This document shows, piece after piece, positions 1-11,258 of a stretch of DNA of 64,000 nt (its first letter is position 1; each line of letters begins with the position of its first letter). The translations under genes were made by a program, and so were the position numbers. This DNA comes from Toxotes chatareus (lineage: Eukaryota; Chordata; Actinopteri; Toxotidae): the NCBI GenBank assembly GCA_016801885.1, contig CM028897.1, forward strand, positions 18,597,501 through 18,661,500, read 5' to 3'. The notes beneath the pieces are model-generated. The model was not told where the DNA came from and did no database searches. It saw nothing but the letters and a program-made list of their open reading frames with translations.

Positions 1-414
1 AGCAGATTAAAGAAAACATTCACTTCCTAATTAGTTCCTAATTGAGTTACAGTTAATTTAATGCCAAAGGTAGAGCTTCTTGTGTCTGAAGAGGCAGTAA
101 ATGCCACGTGGCAGCGAGCGCAGTTGCTCAATTAAGATGAAATTACAGCTCAAAAGAAAGTATGCACTAACTAGCTAACTTATCACAGGTTGCTGTGGTG
201 GTAACTGACAAAAAAGGCGGGAAAACTCAAGTGCTTCAAATCTTGATAATTGGTAAAAAGAAATGTCTGAAAAATCTGAGATGTGAATCCAAACCAGTGT
301 AAAGGTTGTGTTACCAAGACATTATAGTTTGAATATGCAAGTCAATTATGATAACGTTACGAAAATGAAAGAGCTAGCATACACACTGCATAGTGAGCTA
401 TAGAGCCAAAACTC

Positions 415-477
415 TCATCAGATACATGTAATATATCTGATGAGATACATGTAATGTATCTGATCAGATACATGTAA
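415..477. repeat. Palindromic minisatellite, about 22-bp unit
   Basis: Nearly three copies of a unit built around GATACATGTAAT and TATCTGAT follow one another. Each unit is close to self-complementary (ATCAGATA against TATCTGAT, around ACATGT), so a single strand could fold into consecutive hairpins. No coding potential is seen. Confidence 0.75.
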
Positions 478-1278
478 TGGGACCAGTGGGCCTATTCCTA
501 CATATTACATATAACAGCAGGCCGTTTTCAGGATCTTACTTTTCAGTTAACTGAACTGAAGGTGAACTGAACCCTGACCCTTGGGTGACGTTTGAGCTCT
601 AGCTACCACTGCACCAATGATGGTCTGAAAGTGCATATACAGCCATTTTCTCACAGTAAAGCATCAACACAGATAGACAGACATTCACTTACCAAGAAAA
701 TCAAATGCAAATTAATAACAACATCAACGAATAATCATTTTAAAAAAACTGCGTTTTGTCTGTCCAAAGCAAAGTCACTTCATCTCCTGCTTTACATCGC
801 TCAGGCTTTTCAGACCTCAAACCACAAGTCTTTTATAATCATACTATATTTTGAAAAAAAAAAAAAAAGGACTTATCAGTAGCAGTCTGTCACATGCTTG
901 GGGTTTCAATCCCACCTGCAAACTCACCTGGCCTAGAAGAAGCAGAACAACGAACACTTGGTGCACAACAAAAGCAACATCAACAACATCAAAAACAACA
1001 TGAGTGTGGGACTTCACGCCGTGTCTTTAATCGTACAATTTCAGTATTTTACATTCCACATGTGGATATATTCCTGCAGGGATTGTCATCTTTCTCCACC
1101 AAAGAGTCCTAGTATGAGTTGGGGTAGGTTTCTGTGTGTCTGTATTTGTGTGTGGGCAGGGAAGGAGGAGGTGCACACCGAGAGGACAGACTGAAATAAA
1201 TAAAGAAGGGGCTGAGGATTGGGATGTAAATTAGGGAGAAGATCAAAACACAGGAGAGTAGAATGGGAACACTGAGAA

Positions 1279-1296
1279 GGGGGGGGGGGGGGGGGG
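1279..1296. repeat. Poly-G run (18 G)
   Basis: An uninterrupted run of 18 G lies on the plus strand inside a purine-rich stretch. It could form a quadruplex, and its length is likely to be unreliable in sequencing. Confidence 0.9.
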
Positions 1297-1505
1297 ACAG
1301 AATGGAGATGGAAGGACTGGGACAGAGAGGTGAGGAGAGAAATGATGTTTCCCTGGGTAAGTGAAAAAAAGACTTGCATGAGAGTTGAACTGCTTCAGAG
1401 TGGTTGTTAGAGTTCTGTGCCATGCTGCAGTGGCAGAGCTTAGCATCAAGTTCACATTTTAGTTCATTGTAAACATAACATAACCCTAACTTTAGTCTAA
1501 GAGTC

Positions 1506-1508
<3 letters not shown>

Positions 1509-1552
<44 letters not shown>
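1509..1552. repeat. (GA)22 microsatellite
   Basis: A perfect GA dinucleotide tract of about 44 bp, not in or near an exon. Confidence 0.95.
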
Positions 1553-1555
<3 letters not shown>

Positions 1556-2239
1556 CACAATTCCGTGGTCACTGTGGATAAGATGGAGACTTTTCAGTTT
1601 GCAGTTTGGCTTGGAAGTGTGGAGAGGGACAAGGTAGTAATACAGAGCACAACATCTGAAGGTCCTCAGCTGTTGCTGCTTTTGTCAAACAGTGCTTTAT
1701 TGTCACGAGGAATAAAAAAAATGGGAGGAATTTTAACTTTGCTTTGCCTGCAAAATTGCCTCATGTAACCACCAGCCAGGCCATCTAAAACATGCAGAGC
1801 GAATCCATTTTTCTGTTATCAATCTATATACAATATCTCTTCTGGGAAAAGAAGAAGAAAGTTTCATAACTTCTCCTCTTGTGAATGCACTGCACAGAGG
1901 TAACAGAGCCATAAAAAGCTAGAACAAGCCCTCCATGCCATTAGTGTGTTGCAGCAGCTCAAATTGTTGGCCACGTGTGCCTGGCTGCAAATTAATACAC
2001 TGTCCACAAAACCAGATTCAATCTAGTCAACTGAAATTTAATCTACCAACAGATCAGGTTTGAAGAACTGACTGGGTTTGCCTGCTGTCAGAACATACAA
2101 CATAGAGTTATGATAGCTATCACTGACGTCCAGGCAGAATGGCTTTTTGGTGAGGAGGACGGTCACTGACTATTGGTCTGTCTTTTTGCTATGCTGGTGC
2201 AACTGATCATGGCTGAAGGCAGTGTGCTCTGTGGTGCTG

Positions 2240-2277
2240 GTGTGTGTGTGTGTGTGTGTGTGTTTTTTTTTTTTTTT
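2240..2277. repeat. (GT)n tract joined to poly-T
   Basis: About 22 bp of GT repeat runs straight into 15 T. A chance frame passes through it and gives a meaningless VCVCVFFF string. Confidence 0.9.
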
Positions 2278-4053
2278 AAGGACAGGGGGAGGATTTCTCC
2301 ACTGATCATTTGGCTGAGAGAGAGAGTGAGAGACACACAGACAGAGAGGCTGTGCTGCCAGCTCAAATCTAAATCTCAGTTCATGAAGCTATGTGGACCA
2401 GACCTCATCTCATCTTTGTAGTCCCAAAACAGGACAAACACGTCTCTGTTTAAGGTATTTTCTTGTGCTCTATGAAGTGATCTAGAGGTATGCAAAAGGT
2501 AGGTAAACTATGACGGTTAGGTGGCGATCACCACGAGGCCAACAAACATCATAATATATTATGACGTTCACTGAAAATAATTCATAAATAATATTTTACA
2601 GATATTAACACAGGCAGGTAAACTGAGCCGTGACACCCTCTGCTACAGATTTATGATCGGATTTGAGCTGGAAGCATGAATTCAGCCACTGATAGCTCTA
2701 ATGCCACATACAATAACTGTAACACTTATATTCATATATATATATATAAATATATGCAATCTCTATACTGTATAGCGTATATTTACATTACTGACCTCTG
2801 TGAGGCACATTAATATGTCAGATTTACTAAACCAGCGGTTCCCTATCTGAGCCATGACCCGGTTGCAACATGGCTTTCATTCACAGTGATAGTGAGCAGA
2901 GTGTGGTACAAACACAGCAGACCTGGAGACAGTGAGTGTGAAACTGTACTGCTTGATCATCCTATTGCTGAGTGTGTGCTGCTGCTGCTGCTGTGTGTGT
3001 GTTGATATCCCTGTATAATCAGCGCTTACGGTTCTATTTAAATACCCTGCAATGTAGATTAGAAACACTGAGAGTGGCGCCTGAAGGCCATGTCACAGTC
3101 CTTATTGGTTTCAACAGGTAATCAAGAGATGAGATAATGGACTGTATGTGATTTTCTGTGTGTGTCTGTGTGAGACATGTTTTACAAGATATTATTAAGA
3201 CTGCTTCAGACAGGCAGGAACAGGAAAGATGTGGGGGGAAAAGGGATAAAGGAAGGGATCAGGGCTACCAAGGGATACAGACATTGTGGTTTTAGTGCAA
3301 CAGAAAAAAACCTGATAGTTATTTGTAGTGGATGGTAAGTCGGGATATGGTTGGTGGAGTTTATTTCAGCAGTGTTTAATTCGTATTGTAAGTCTCTGGG
3401 ATAGAACAGTCGCTCAGAACGTCTTTTAAATGGCTTAGTGTCCATTTCTGCTGCGACTGTGAGGGAGGGATCTGTAGATGTAATGCAGGTGCGAGGAAAA
3501 AAAGGTCCATTTTTGTGTGGTGGTTTGCTATTGGCTTGGCCTGAGTCACATCGCCGCCCACCACAGGTGCTTGCTCGCCGTTTCCCCTCCCCTCGGCCAG
3601 GATTAATCCATATCCACAGGCAAATACTGCTGACTCACTTGTTGTTCTTCTAACTCCCAGTCACCACCCACATAGTCCATTGGCTTGACCCAATTGGGCC
3701 AAAATGGCTTCCACTGGAGTCCCAGCTTCCAGCTGCTCTTGTCCCCTGACAGCTTACTTTTAAAAGTTCGATCGGCACACCGCAATGTCACAAATTCACC
3801 CTGCCCTTTTTGTCATTTCAGGTTCCTAAATAAAAACAGAATCCAAAGTGACTGTTGGTCCCGTGTGGTGTGTGATAAAAATGAAAAAGGGGAAAAAATG
3901 ACAAAGTCTGCCAAGTCAGCTGTCAGATGTTGATCCATGGCCCGTTTAAAAGCCCTGCTGTACACTGGCAGAGGAGCAGCAAGCTCAACGGGTTCATGTT
4001 GGCAACTCATTTGTGTGCACACACACATATATGTATAAATATATGTATCTGTA

Positions 4054-4086
4054 TGTGTGTGTGTGTGTGTGTGTGCATGCATGCAT
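4054..4086. repeat. (GT)n tract followed by CATG repeat
   Basis: About 22 bp of GT repeat is followed by three CATG units. Confidence 0.85.
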
Positions 4087-4222
4087 GTTAGTGTTGCAGA
4101 CAGAGGGGGCAGCTGCACTGAGATGAGAGGTGAGGTAGAATCTGTCGGTTTCAGGTGGGGACTTGAAACAGGTACAGTCGATGTGTGGAGGCCCGCAGAG
4201 GTGAGCAACAACATCCCCTCCT

Positions 4223-4249
4223 ACCACCACCACCACCACCACCAACACC
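4223..4249. repeat. (CCA)n trinucleotide repeat
   Basis: Eight to nine CCA/CAC units, the last interrupted by an A. A chance frame reads it as poly-His. There is no evidence that it is coding. Confidence 0.85.
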
Positions 4250-4926
4250 ATCTGCCGGCACCGAACCTATCACAAGACAGGGGGAAGGTGAGGAGGTGGG
4301 GGCATGGTGATCGATCAACAGGGCAGGGCTCCAAGGAGAAGACACACACACACACACACACAGAGGCAGGAAGTGTGGTGCGGCCCAGTGGTTATTCAGG
4401 AGGAGGAAGAGATGAGCAACAAAACAACTGAGGTATTACATTAAAAAAACAAAAAAGAAAATGTATGGGTGTGTGTTACATGCACATATGTTATGTATGT
4501 GTGTGAGGTACTGAAAACAAGAGGTATGTGTCAGAGAGGTATTCTAGCTATATACATATATATCTATATATTGTCTATATACTGTGTATGAATAGTATAG
4601 TGTATCATATCAATCACTTCAGTTACTTTTAATGATGTTTCCTGAATTTAATGAATTTGCTGTACTATTTTTTTTTTTTATAGTACGGTGGGTGACACTG
4701 TAAAACTCATGGAAACATCTACGTAGCCTGTAGCTACAACACCGTTTACTTTGAAAATGCTTATAATGTATCATTACAATACAAAAGCAATTATTTTTAA
4801 AGGTTCGAGGGTCAATTCTGCATGACCAGGTAAAAGGAGGCAAACCGTGCTTTCTGTCAAGATACTGAATGAGGTCTATGCTGACCTGTCACTGTCTTCT
4901 TCAAGCACAGTCAGAGTACACATATA

Positions 4927-4985
4927 CAGTGCTTTCACAAGGTATTCAGACCCTTTCCTTTCTTTTGTTCACATGTTCTTAGGGC
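4927..4985. mobile_element. Tc1-like transposon terminal repeat remnant
   Basis: After a TA dinucleotide (4925-4926) the sequence begins CAGTGCTTTCACAAGGTATT and continues with CAGACCC and a T-rich stretch. This is the usual start of terminal inverted repeats of fish Tc1/mariner elements (CAGTGC..., with a ...GTATTCAGACCCC... core). I see no matching opposite end and no transposase nearby, so this is a decayed single end. The family assignment rests on remembered consensus features. Confidence 0.6.
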
Positions 4986-5630
4986 AACTAATCTAATAGT
5001 TGTTGAAATGTATTCCTCTGGACCTGTGTTTGACATTCAGCATATTTGCTTTCCAGCAAGAAAGCGAACAAGCGTATTTCTAAAAATGCCTAAAACTATG
5101 GCTGAAGCAAACAACAAGCACTTACTATATAATGATACGACTCGGTAAGGGCCCGCGTAATCACACTCCCTAATCAGTATGTTCACAGAAAGCATCACAA
5201 TGTTCGTATAACCTTTAATTTATTATTAATTTACCTATAATGTCATTATAGGACATAATAACGCACACAGCTGTGTTAAATAATACATTAATACACAACT
5301 TCACACAAAGTGTTCCCACTGTACCTCCTAACGCTGGCAGAGAGTTAAATGAGTAGGTGAGCATGGCTTCTCATTAGACTACCACCACCCACACAACGGT
5401 GAGTGAGAAAATACATTTTACAAGGTATGAGGTAAAAGTGTAGGGGTGCGTTTTGTGCACTTGTTCTATGTGCCTGTGTGTGTGTGTCTGTGTGTAGCTG
5501 AGAAAGAGAGAGCTAGAGAGGTCAGTATGTGAGGGAGGTAGGTTGACAAACACTCACAGGGCCTTGGCAGATGGAGGTCGGTCGCCGTTGCAGTTAACGA
5601 GATGCGGGGGGAGGGAGTGGGCGAGTGGAA

Positions 5631-6218
5631 TAGGGTGACCAGATGAGAATGGGTGAAATTCGGGACAGGGGTGTTTGGGTTTCGCTAAACTGAATTCTTT
5701 CTATTCATGAACATGAACTGCTTGTCTTCAACTCTGTTGTATGTAAGAGTCTGTGAATCATTATCTGTCACATAAAATAATACGTTTTTGAATGAATTTC
5801 CTCAGTGCAGTGTCTATCACCTGTCTGCGTGACGCGTGTGTCAGACCGCTCCTTCTCTGTGGCAGCCTGCAGCTACGCCGCCCCCCCATCCTCACCACTG
5901 CAATCTCCCCTATCTTCATCGAGGGGGAGGCGAGCACACAGGCGTGTTACTTTGTGGATGTAACATTACAACAACAATTAAGTTAAATTAACTTAGACTA
6001 CCTCATAGGAAGACTGCACTGCAGAGGACCGCTGGCTTAGTTGGCGAAGGATTTCAATGCAGCCAGGACTTTCAGTTATCCCAGGATGAATTTGTAGAAG
6101 TCAAAACTTGGGTTTAGTCTTATTTTTGGGACAAACGGGACAGGATTTGGGATCTGGGACAACTGCTTGTAATTCGGGACTGTCCTGAATTTTTTTTTGG
6201 GGACATCTGGTCACCCTG
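5631..6218. mobile_element. Non-autonomous hAT-type DNA transposon (MITE), 588 bp
   Basis: The element begins TAGGGTGACCAGATG and ends with the inverse complement, CATCTGGTCACCCTG, so 14 bases (AGGGTGACCAGATG) match exactly as terminal inverted repeats. It is flanked by GAGTGGAA (5623-5630) and GTGTGGAA (6219-6226), an 8-bp target duplication with one mismatch, as hAT elements produce. Repeated GGGAC motifs lie just inside both ends. Terminal sequences starting (T/C)AGGGTGACCA are known from the hAT-Tip100/Zaphod group; that placement is from memory. The interior has a 64-codon open frame without recognisable transposase motifs, so the copy is non-autonomous. It lies 0.7 kb past the thra stop and may be within the 3' UTR. 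Confidence 0.82.
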
Positions 6219-6531
6219 GTGTGGAAGGAGTAGGGGCTGTGTGAGGAGCTAATGGTCAGGTCCCAGAGATTTAAATGAAAAAAAACAAACAAAAAAAAAC
6301 CCCAAAACAACCCACTACACTTTTCTGAGGTGAGAGGTGGGTGTGGAGGGAGCAGAGCCATAACCATTCTCATCAGTTTGCATTAGTTGAAGGAACAGAG
6401 TACAGCTGTTTGTCCATAGAGGTGCAAAAGGAGCTGACTGATGAGATTTGTGTTTGCATATAGAGATACTGAACGTTCATGGCAATATGTCTGGAATTTA
6501 AATCTGTGATTATCTGTAAATGTTTGCAAGT

Positions 6532-6538
<7 letters not shown>

Positions 6539-6569
<31 letters not shown>

Positions 6570-6581
6570 GTGTGTGTGTGT
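6539..6581. repeat. (GT)n microsatellite
   Basis: About 43 bp of GT repeat with one GC interruption, 0.3 kb downstream of the thra stop codon. Confidence 0.95.
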
Positions 6582-6896
6582 AAGCGTGTTTGTGTACCTC
6601 TCAGAATGACAAAAAACCAGAGTCAGATTGTCAGTGTGTTTCCCTCTGGTGTTGTTGATGTGTGTGTTTTGCTGGTGGCAGGTGGTGGGTCTTGTGGGTG
6701 TTTGATTAAAAAAGGGACCAAAAAAAAAAAAAAAAATTTACTGGGCACGTTTCCACTGAAGGAGAGAAAAAAAAAATCCAGTTTTTTACTCTCCACTTGT
6801 CCTTCCCACACAGCTCCTCTGCCGCCAAAGCAACCCCAGAGTTTCTTGTCTTTTGTGTCTAGGGTTCTCTTAGGGGGGGGGTTGCCGTACGTAAAG

Positions 6897-7147
6897 TCAC
6901 ACTTCCTGGTCCTCAAAGACCTCCAGGAAGAGCGGGGGAAAGAGTTCGTTGGGACACTCCACCTTCATGTGGAGGAAGCGGCTGGCATGACAAGCCCCGA
7001 TCATGCGCAGGTCCGTCACCTTCATCAGCAGCTTGGGCCAGAAGTGGGGAATGTTGTGCTTGCGGTAGTTGATGTAGTGCTCGAACGCCAGCAGGTAGGC
7101 CTCCTGGCACTGCTCGATTTTCTCCATGCTGGTCAGCCCTGAACGGT
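6897..7147 (-). CDS. thra: Thyroid hormone receptor alpha, last coding exon (LBD helices to AF-2)
   Basis: This exon encodes 82 residues and the stop of a nuclear receptor that binds T3 and switches thyroid-response-element genes as a dimer, usually with RXR. It opens with a CAG acceptor (7148-7150 on the plus strand) in phase 2, completing an Asp codon (MSS-D-RSG). It contains FEHYINYRKHNIPHFWPK, the GACHASRF segment with the hormone-contacting His, and helix 12 (PPLFLEVFEDQEV) whose Glu-Val-Phe core recruits coactivators. The HNIPHFWPK segment and the final QEV are alpha-type; beta receptors end at FED. Residue 66 region reads ECPNE where mammals have ECPTE. The stop is at 6897-6899 and UTR continues toward lower coordinates. 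Whether this is the teleost thraa or thrab paralog I cannot decide; the absence of a C-terminal extension, which I recall for zebrafish thraa, leans toward thrab. Confidence 0.97.
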
Positions 7148-8978
7148 CTGGAGTGATGAAGGAGAGAGAAGGAATTACATTTGCTACGTTTATCCTTTGT
7201 TGTTGTGCTTGAATTACAGAATGTAATGAAAATAGTTTCGTTCTAGCCTCGTGATGAGATGACCTGACAACAATAAGAAAATCCAAAACATATTTTCTAA
7301 GTATTTTTCTGTGTTTCCGTCCACCTGTTACAAAAAAAAAAGACATATAACTGGGTGGAAAATGCTGATACCATTCCATTAACAAATGCCTGGATTGGGC
7401 ACAATCCTGATCTGAGTGCTCTAGATGCAGCTTTGGACATGCCTACTAAAGGTCTTCATGGATCCAAAATGGACTTGATCCTAAAGGGATAAGGAGGTCA
7501 AATCCAGACACCTGATCCAAAATGCAGTTGACCCAGATATAGAGAGGATACCGGCAGCAGTAAAGCGTCAGTAAAGGAGAAGCCACAGTCAAAAAAGTGA
7601 TTGCAAGCTCACTTTGATTCATTTGGTCCAGTGTCCCTGATCCTGAGGAGCAGAAATTGAACAAGACCCTACTCAGATCTGATTAGACTGATAATAATTA
7701 GGACCCAGCTGGACCTGTGGACCTACAAAGACGATCTAATCTCTAATAATTCTTACAGGAGTAATCTACGATATATGTGTTTTTCAGCTTTTCTCATTTA
7801 CTTGTCAACCACTTGTGGGTCGTCTTGTGTATGTTCTTCCATTGTGTGGTGATGACTGTCTCTGTCACTGCTCCAGAGAGCGTGACTGTCCAGGAATTTG
7901 TCCTGTGCAGTGACAGGATTAGAGGCAGATTAGACAAGATTATTCTCATTCAAACAGTTTAGGACAGAGAGACTATGAATGTGGACAATATCTTCCACCA
8001 CACTGACACCTTATTGGATTTACAAATACATCTGCCTGTGCTGTTTACGTTCCATCACAGTCTATTTGGTCAAAGTAATAAAGTAAATGTAGTAAAGTAA
8101 ATATCAACTGCACACCTGTAAAGATTTGCAACTGCATCTTGCACAATCTTGATGCTATCGTGGTGAAAAGACAGACAGTTTGGACAATTGGACAAACCAT
8201 CCATAATTAACTGGTGTTTAGTCTGAAATTTGTGCCCAAAAGTAGCTTATGAAAGACAGACAGACAGAGAGAGAAAGACACACACACAGGTTCACAAGGT
8301 GAATACAATACCAGCCACACACAGTCGCAGCTGGTAAAAATGCTAATTTTGTGTTTAGAATTCAGCTGAGTTTTGTGGTGGTTTTACTTTTACTAATTAT
8401 CAACAAATCATTCGAAAATAACAGTAACTTTTGAAAATGAGAATATATCGACTCAACCTGAAAAACAGAATGAAATTTGATGTGACGATTTTATTTTCTC
8501 AGACTTGTTAAAGCTCCTCCAGAGTCACAGAGGAAATGACATAACTTCTGGCACAGGCTGAGTCGTCAACATGGCCGGTACAATCATCTGCATGTGGAAC
8601 ACAAGGAGAATTCCCCTTTGATGTAGCAAGACATACGACTTCTTGTTCTCACAGAACTTGAGACATTGGTGTACAGAAAAGACAGATGTTGCTCCACTAC
8701 AAAGCATATTGGAGGGTAAAGGAGTGAATCCTATGAGCCAGTCAAGAGATCTGAATTCAGCAGCAGCAAAGCTTCAGTGGTTGTATTATTTATGAGTCAG
8801 TTATTAAATATTTTACTCTGTTTTTGCCAGTATCTTTTATTCAAGATAGAGGAAACCTCTGTTGTCAAGAAGTGAGGTGAGAATGGCAAAAACAAAACAC
8901 TAAAATTAAAACTTCTACCATTACATTATATGATAAGGAACATATCACATATCTTTACTAATGTTATTTAAACCTCAC
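7148..8978 (-). other. thra: thra intron (between the last two coding exons)
   Basis: The intron runs from donor AG|GTGAGG (GT at 8977-8978) to acceptor TTCATCACTCCAG, in phase 1. It is 1831 bp. I see no conserved element or full transposon in it, and the short open frames match nothing. Confidence 0.9.
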
Positions 8979-9237
8979 CTGAGCTCATGAGCAGCACGGC
9001 CTGCATCAGCGCCACCTCTGAGTCATCCAGGTTAAACTGAGCTAGGCTCTTGCCCAAATCGAAGATGGCGTCCGACACCACGCCCAACCCGCCGTTCTTC
9101 AGCTGCTCGCGCTTCACCGCCATCTCGCCGTTTAGCGTCAGCGTCTCGCTGTCTGGATCGTAGCGTACAGCGGCGCGCAGCGACATGATCTCCATGCAGC
9201 AGCCCTTAAGCAAGATGATCTGGTCTTCACAAGGCAG
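8979..9237 (-). CDS. thra: Thyroid hormone receptor alpha, LBD exon (helices 4-8)
   Basis: This exon gives 86 residues from LPCEDQIILLKGCC to AVLLMSS plus one base. It follows acceptor TTTCCCAG in phase 0 and ends at donor AG|GTGAGG. It carries the LRAAVRYDP segment, whose arginines face the hormone carboxylate, then the beta-hairpin and GGLGVVSDAIF. The hairpin reads TLTLNGEMAVKREQ. The Asn (codon AAC, 9130-9132) sits where mammalian TR-alpha has Ser (Ser277 in human TR-alpha1) and TR-beta has Asn (Asn331), the one pocket residue known to separate the subtypes. All flanking subtype markers are alpha-like, so this is an alpha receptor with a beta-type pocket residue. Confidence 0.97.
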
Positions 9238-11111
9238 CTGGGAAACACCAGTGATAAAGGCCGCTCACGGTCATGAACCCACAAAGAATGATCACTCTGC
9301 AGTTCCCCTCTGAGTGTTTTAGCGTCTTTCAGCCCCTTATTTTGGTTTTACAGCCCACAAACTTCTCTTTTATTAAATACTGGTTTCCAGCAGCACCACA
9401 CAGCTGTTCGCTAATAAACATAATGTACATCACCTGCCTGGCAGCTCACCACAGACAAGCATAGTTAGAGGCTAGCTAGTGAACAGAGTGGAACCTTTCC
9501 CGTTAAAGAGAAAGAGATGTTTTTCAGGAGCTAGCAGAGACTAAAGCTAAAAGTAGAGTGAATATAGATATATAATAGATTCAGATGGCCAGGATCGTCA
9601 CCCTGTTGCTCTGCTAATATTGTCGGATGTGTAAATAGTAATAATAATAACTTCAGAAGCTGCAGCTGTTGTGATGGTTGCTGTGAACACTGTATCATAC
9701 ACGCACATCGGATAGAAGCCATCAGTATGCTTATTGGATTAATGTAGCAGTTTGTAATCCAGCAGACGTCCTTTGATGTTGTACACAATATCACTGACCT
9801 TGCCACAAAACTGTAAAATTACTAAAAGTAAATCTACCATAGAAATGTATAGTAAGGTCTGGAATCGTAGCTTTCCTTCAGCAGCCAACATAATTATCTC
9901 GGGTGCATCTTTGCAGAGGAAGGGTTACCAAGGAAGGGTTACCAAGGGCAACCTGCAACACTTTATGTAACTGGGAAGCTCCTACAATATGCATGATGAC
10001 TGCACTCTGTGAGGTGGAACATGGCCGAGGGAGCACACACACACGCGCGCGCGCACTCACACACTCGTTTGCGTAGAGAGCAGAGCAATATCAGCGAGTG
10101 GTGAGTCATCACATTATCCACAGAGACAAAGAGAGAGGGTGAGGGTGAGAAGGGACGGGGGAAAGGGTTGATTATTATTTGGTGTAAAAACAGCTGACAA
10201 TTGGCTGCAGACAGAGGAAGCACCCAATCATCCGAGATCTTTAACAAGCTCATTAGTCGGTTAACAGTGTTCGTGAGACAAGTCTGGAGTTTACAAGCAG
10301 AAGTTCACAGGCTGGTAAAAAGTCAAACAGAAACTCTGTCCAAAATCTTTTTTAATTCCTACTTAGTGCACTATGTTAAATTCCTGCCTTTTATTTGAGC
10401 GTCCACATTTGTGTCTTCATAGATAAAACATCACTGTGTTAGTGGATGAATATGACCTCGGTTAACAGATTTGGCTGGGTTTGTGTTAACTTCCCCAAAC
10501 CAAACAAAGAGCAGGGCGGAGCTGCTAATGCAACCTTACAGTCTGATATAGCAGCGTAGAGACCTGCTAACACACTGTGGGTAATGGTACATAGTAACTG
10601 TGCTATAATGAATGGGACTTTTTAAAAAAACACAGTAACCCCTCAAAGTGTAGTTAGCTAATAATGTGCTCCTTAGCCATGGAAGTGACTGTGAGTTAGG
10701 TTACTGCAGCAAGCTACTCTATGTCTGTCATTACAGCCACATACACACTGCGTCATGTGGAGAAGTCCAAAGACTGACAAGACCATTACAGTACTTAGTT
10801 ACAGTTGCTGAACTATGACTGAACCATCCTTGTTCAGGAGAGGTTCAGTAAGAGGTTCACTGATAAACTTCTGATATTTGCTACATTTTTCCTGAATAAA
10901 AGAGGGAGTCATGTGATTTACATATTTCTGGACTGAGTACCCACCAGGCCACCCATGCCAAAAATGTCAGCACTAATAATACTATGAGGCACTCTGGATT
11001 AAAGACTCCATATATTTTTAAACTACCATGTACTGAGGCTGATGAGAGGCTGGAACCCACAAATATGTTTGAGTGTTAAAACAGATTTAAACACACACAC
11101 ACCGAACCTAC
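9238..11111 (-). other. thra: thra intron (phase 0)
   Basis: This intron is 1874 bp, from donor GAG|GTAGGT to acceptor TTTCCCAG. It includes a short CA/CG alternating stretch near 10031-10065 that could adopt Z-DNA. No coding signal is seen. Confidence 0.9.
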
Positions 11112-11258
11112 CTCTGAGAACATGGGCAGTTTCTTGGCAAAGTCGACGACACGTGTTATGGCGGGGGTCATGATCTTGGTGAACTCGCTGAAGGCTTCTA
11201 GGTCCACTTTATCGCCGTCTGAAGTGGGAACCATGGGACCCTGGCCGATATCGTCGGG
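11112..11258 (-). CDS. thra: Thyroid hormone receptor alpha, LBD exon (helices 1-3)
   Basis: Exactly 49 codons in phase 0, from PDDIGQGPMVP to KKLPMFSE. It starts after acceptor CTTGTTTCTAG and ends at donor GAG|GTAGGT. The segment DGDKVDLEAFSEFTKI is the signature start of the receptor core, followed by TPAITRVVDFAKKLP (helix 3), whose Arg reaches the hormone and whose Lys helps form the coactivator clamp. The residue after KI is Met where most TR-alphas have Ile. The PMVPTSD linker is variable among fish. No frame disruption is present. Confidence 0.97.

Larger units (their letters stand above)
1..5630. other. Non-coding DNA downstream of thra (left flank)
   Basis: No reading frame here resembles a known protein. 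All are short and many run through simple repeats. The stretch holds a palindromic 22-bp minisatellite (about 415-477), a poly-G run, long GA and GT tracts, a CCA/CAC repeat near 4223-4249 and a Tc1-like terminal remnant at 4927. Part may be thra 3' UTR: an AATAAA hexamer lies on the minus strand at 5219-5224, about 1.7 kb past the thra stop, but I cannot show it is used. In mammals NR1D1 converges on the THRA 3' end; no nuclear-receptor exon is visible on the plus strand here. Confidence 0.6.

Noticed and set aside
898..920. GGTTTCAATCCC resembling a tRNA B-box
   Set aside because: No A-box, acceptor stem or cloverleaf could be found around it, so no tRNA or tRNA-derived SINE is called.
6531..7142. 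203-codon plus-strand frame overlapping the last thra exon
   Set aside because: It starts in a GT repeat and runs antisense to a well-supported coding exon whose constraints keep it open.
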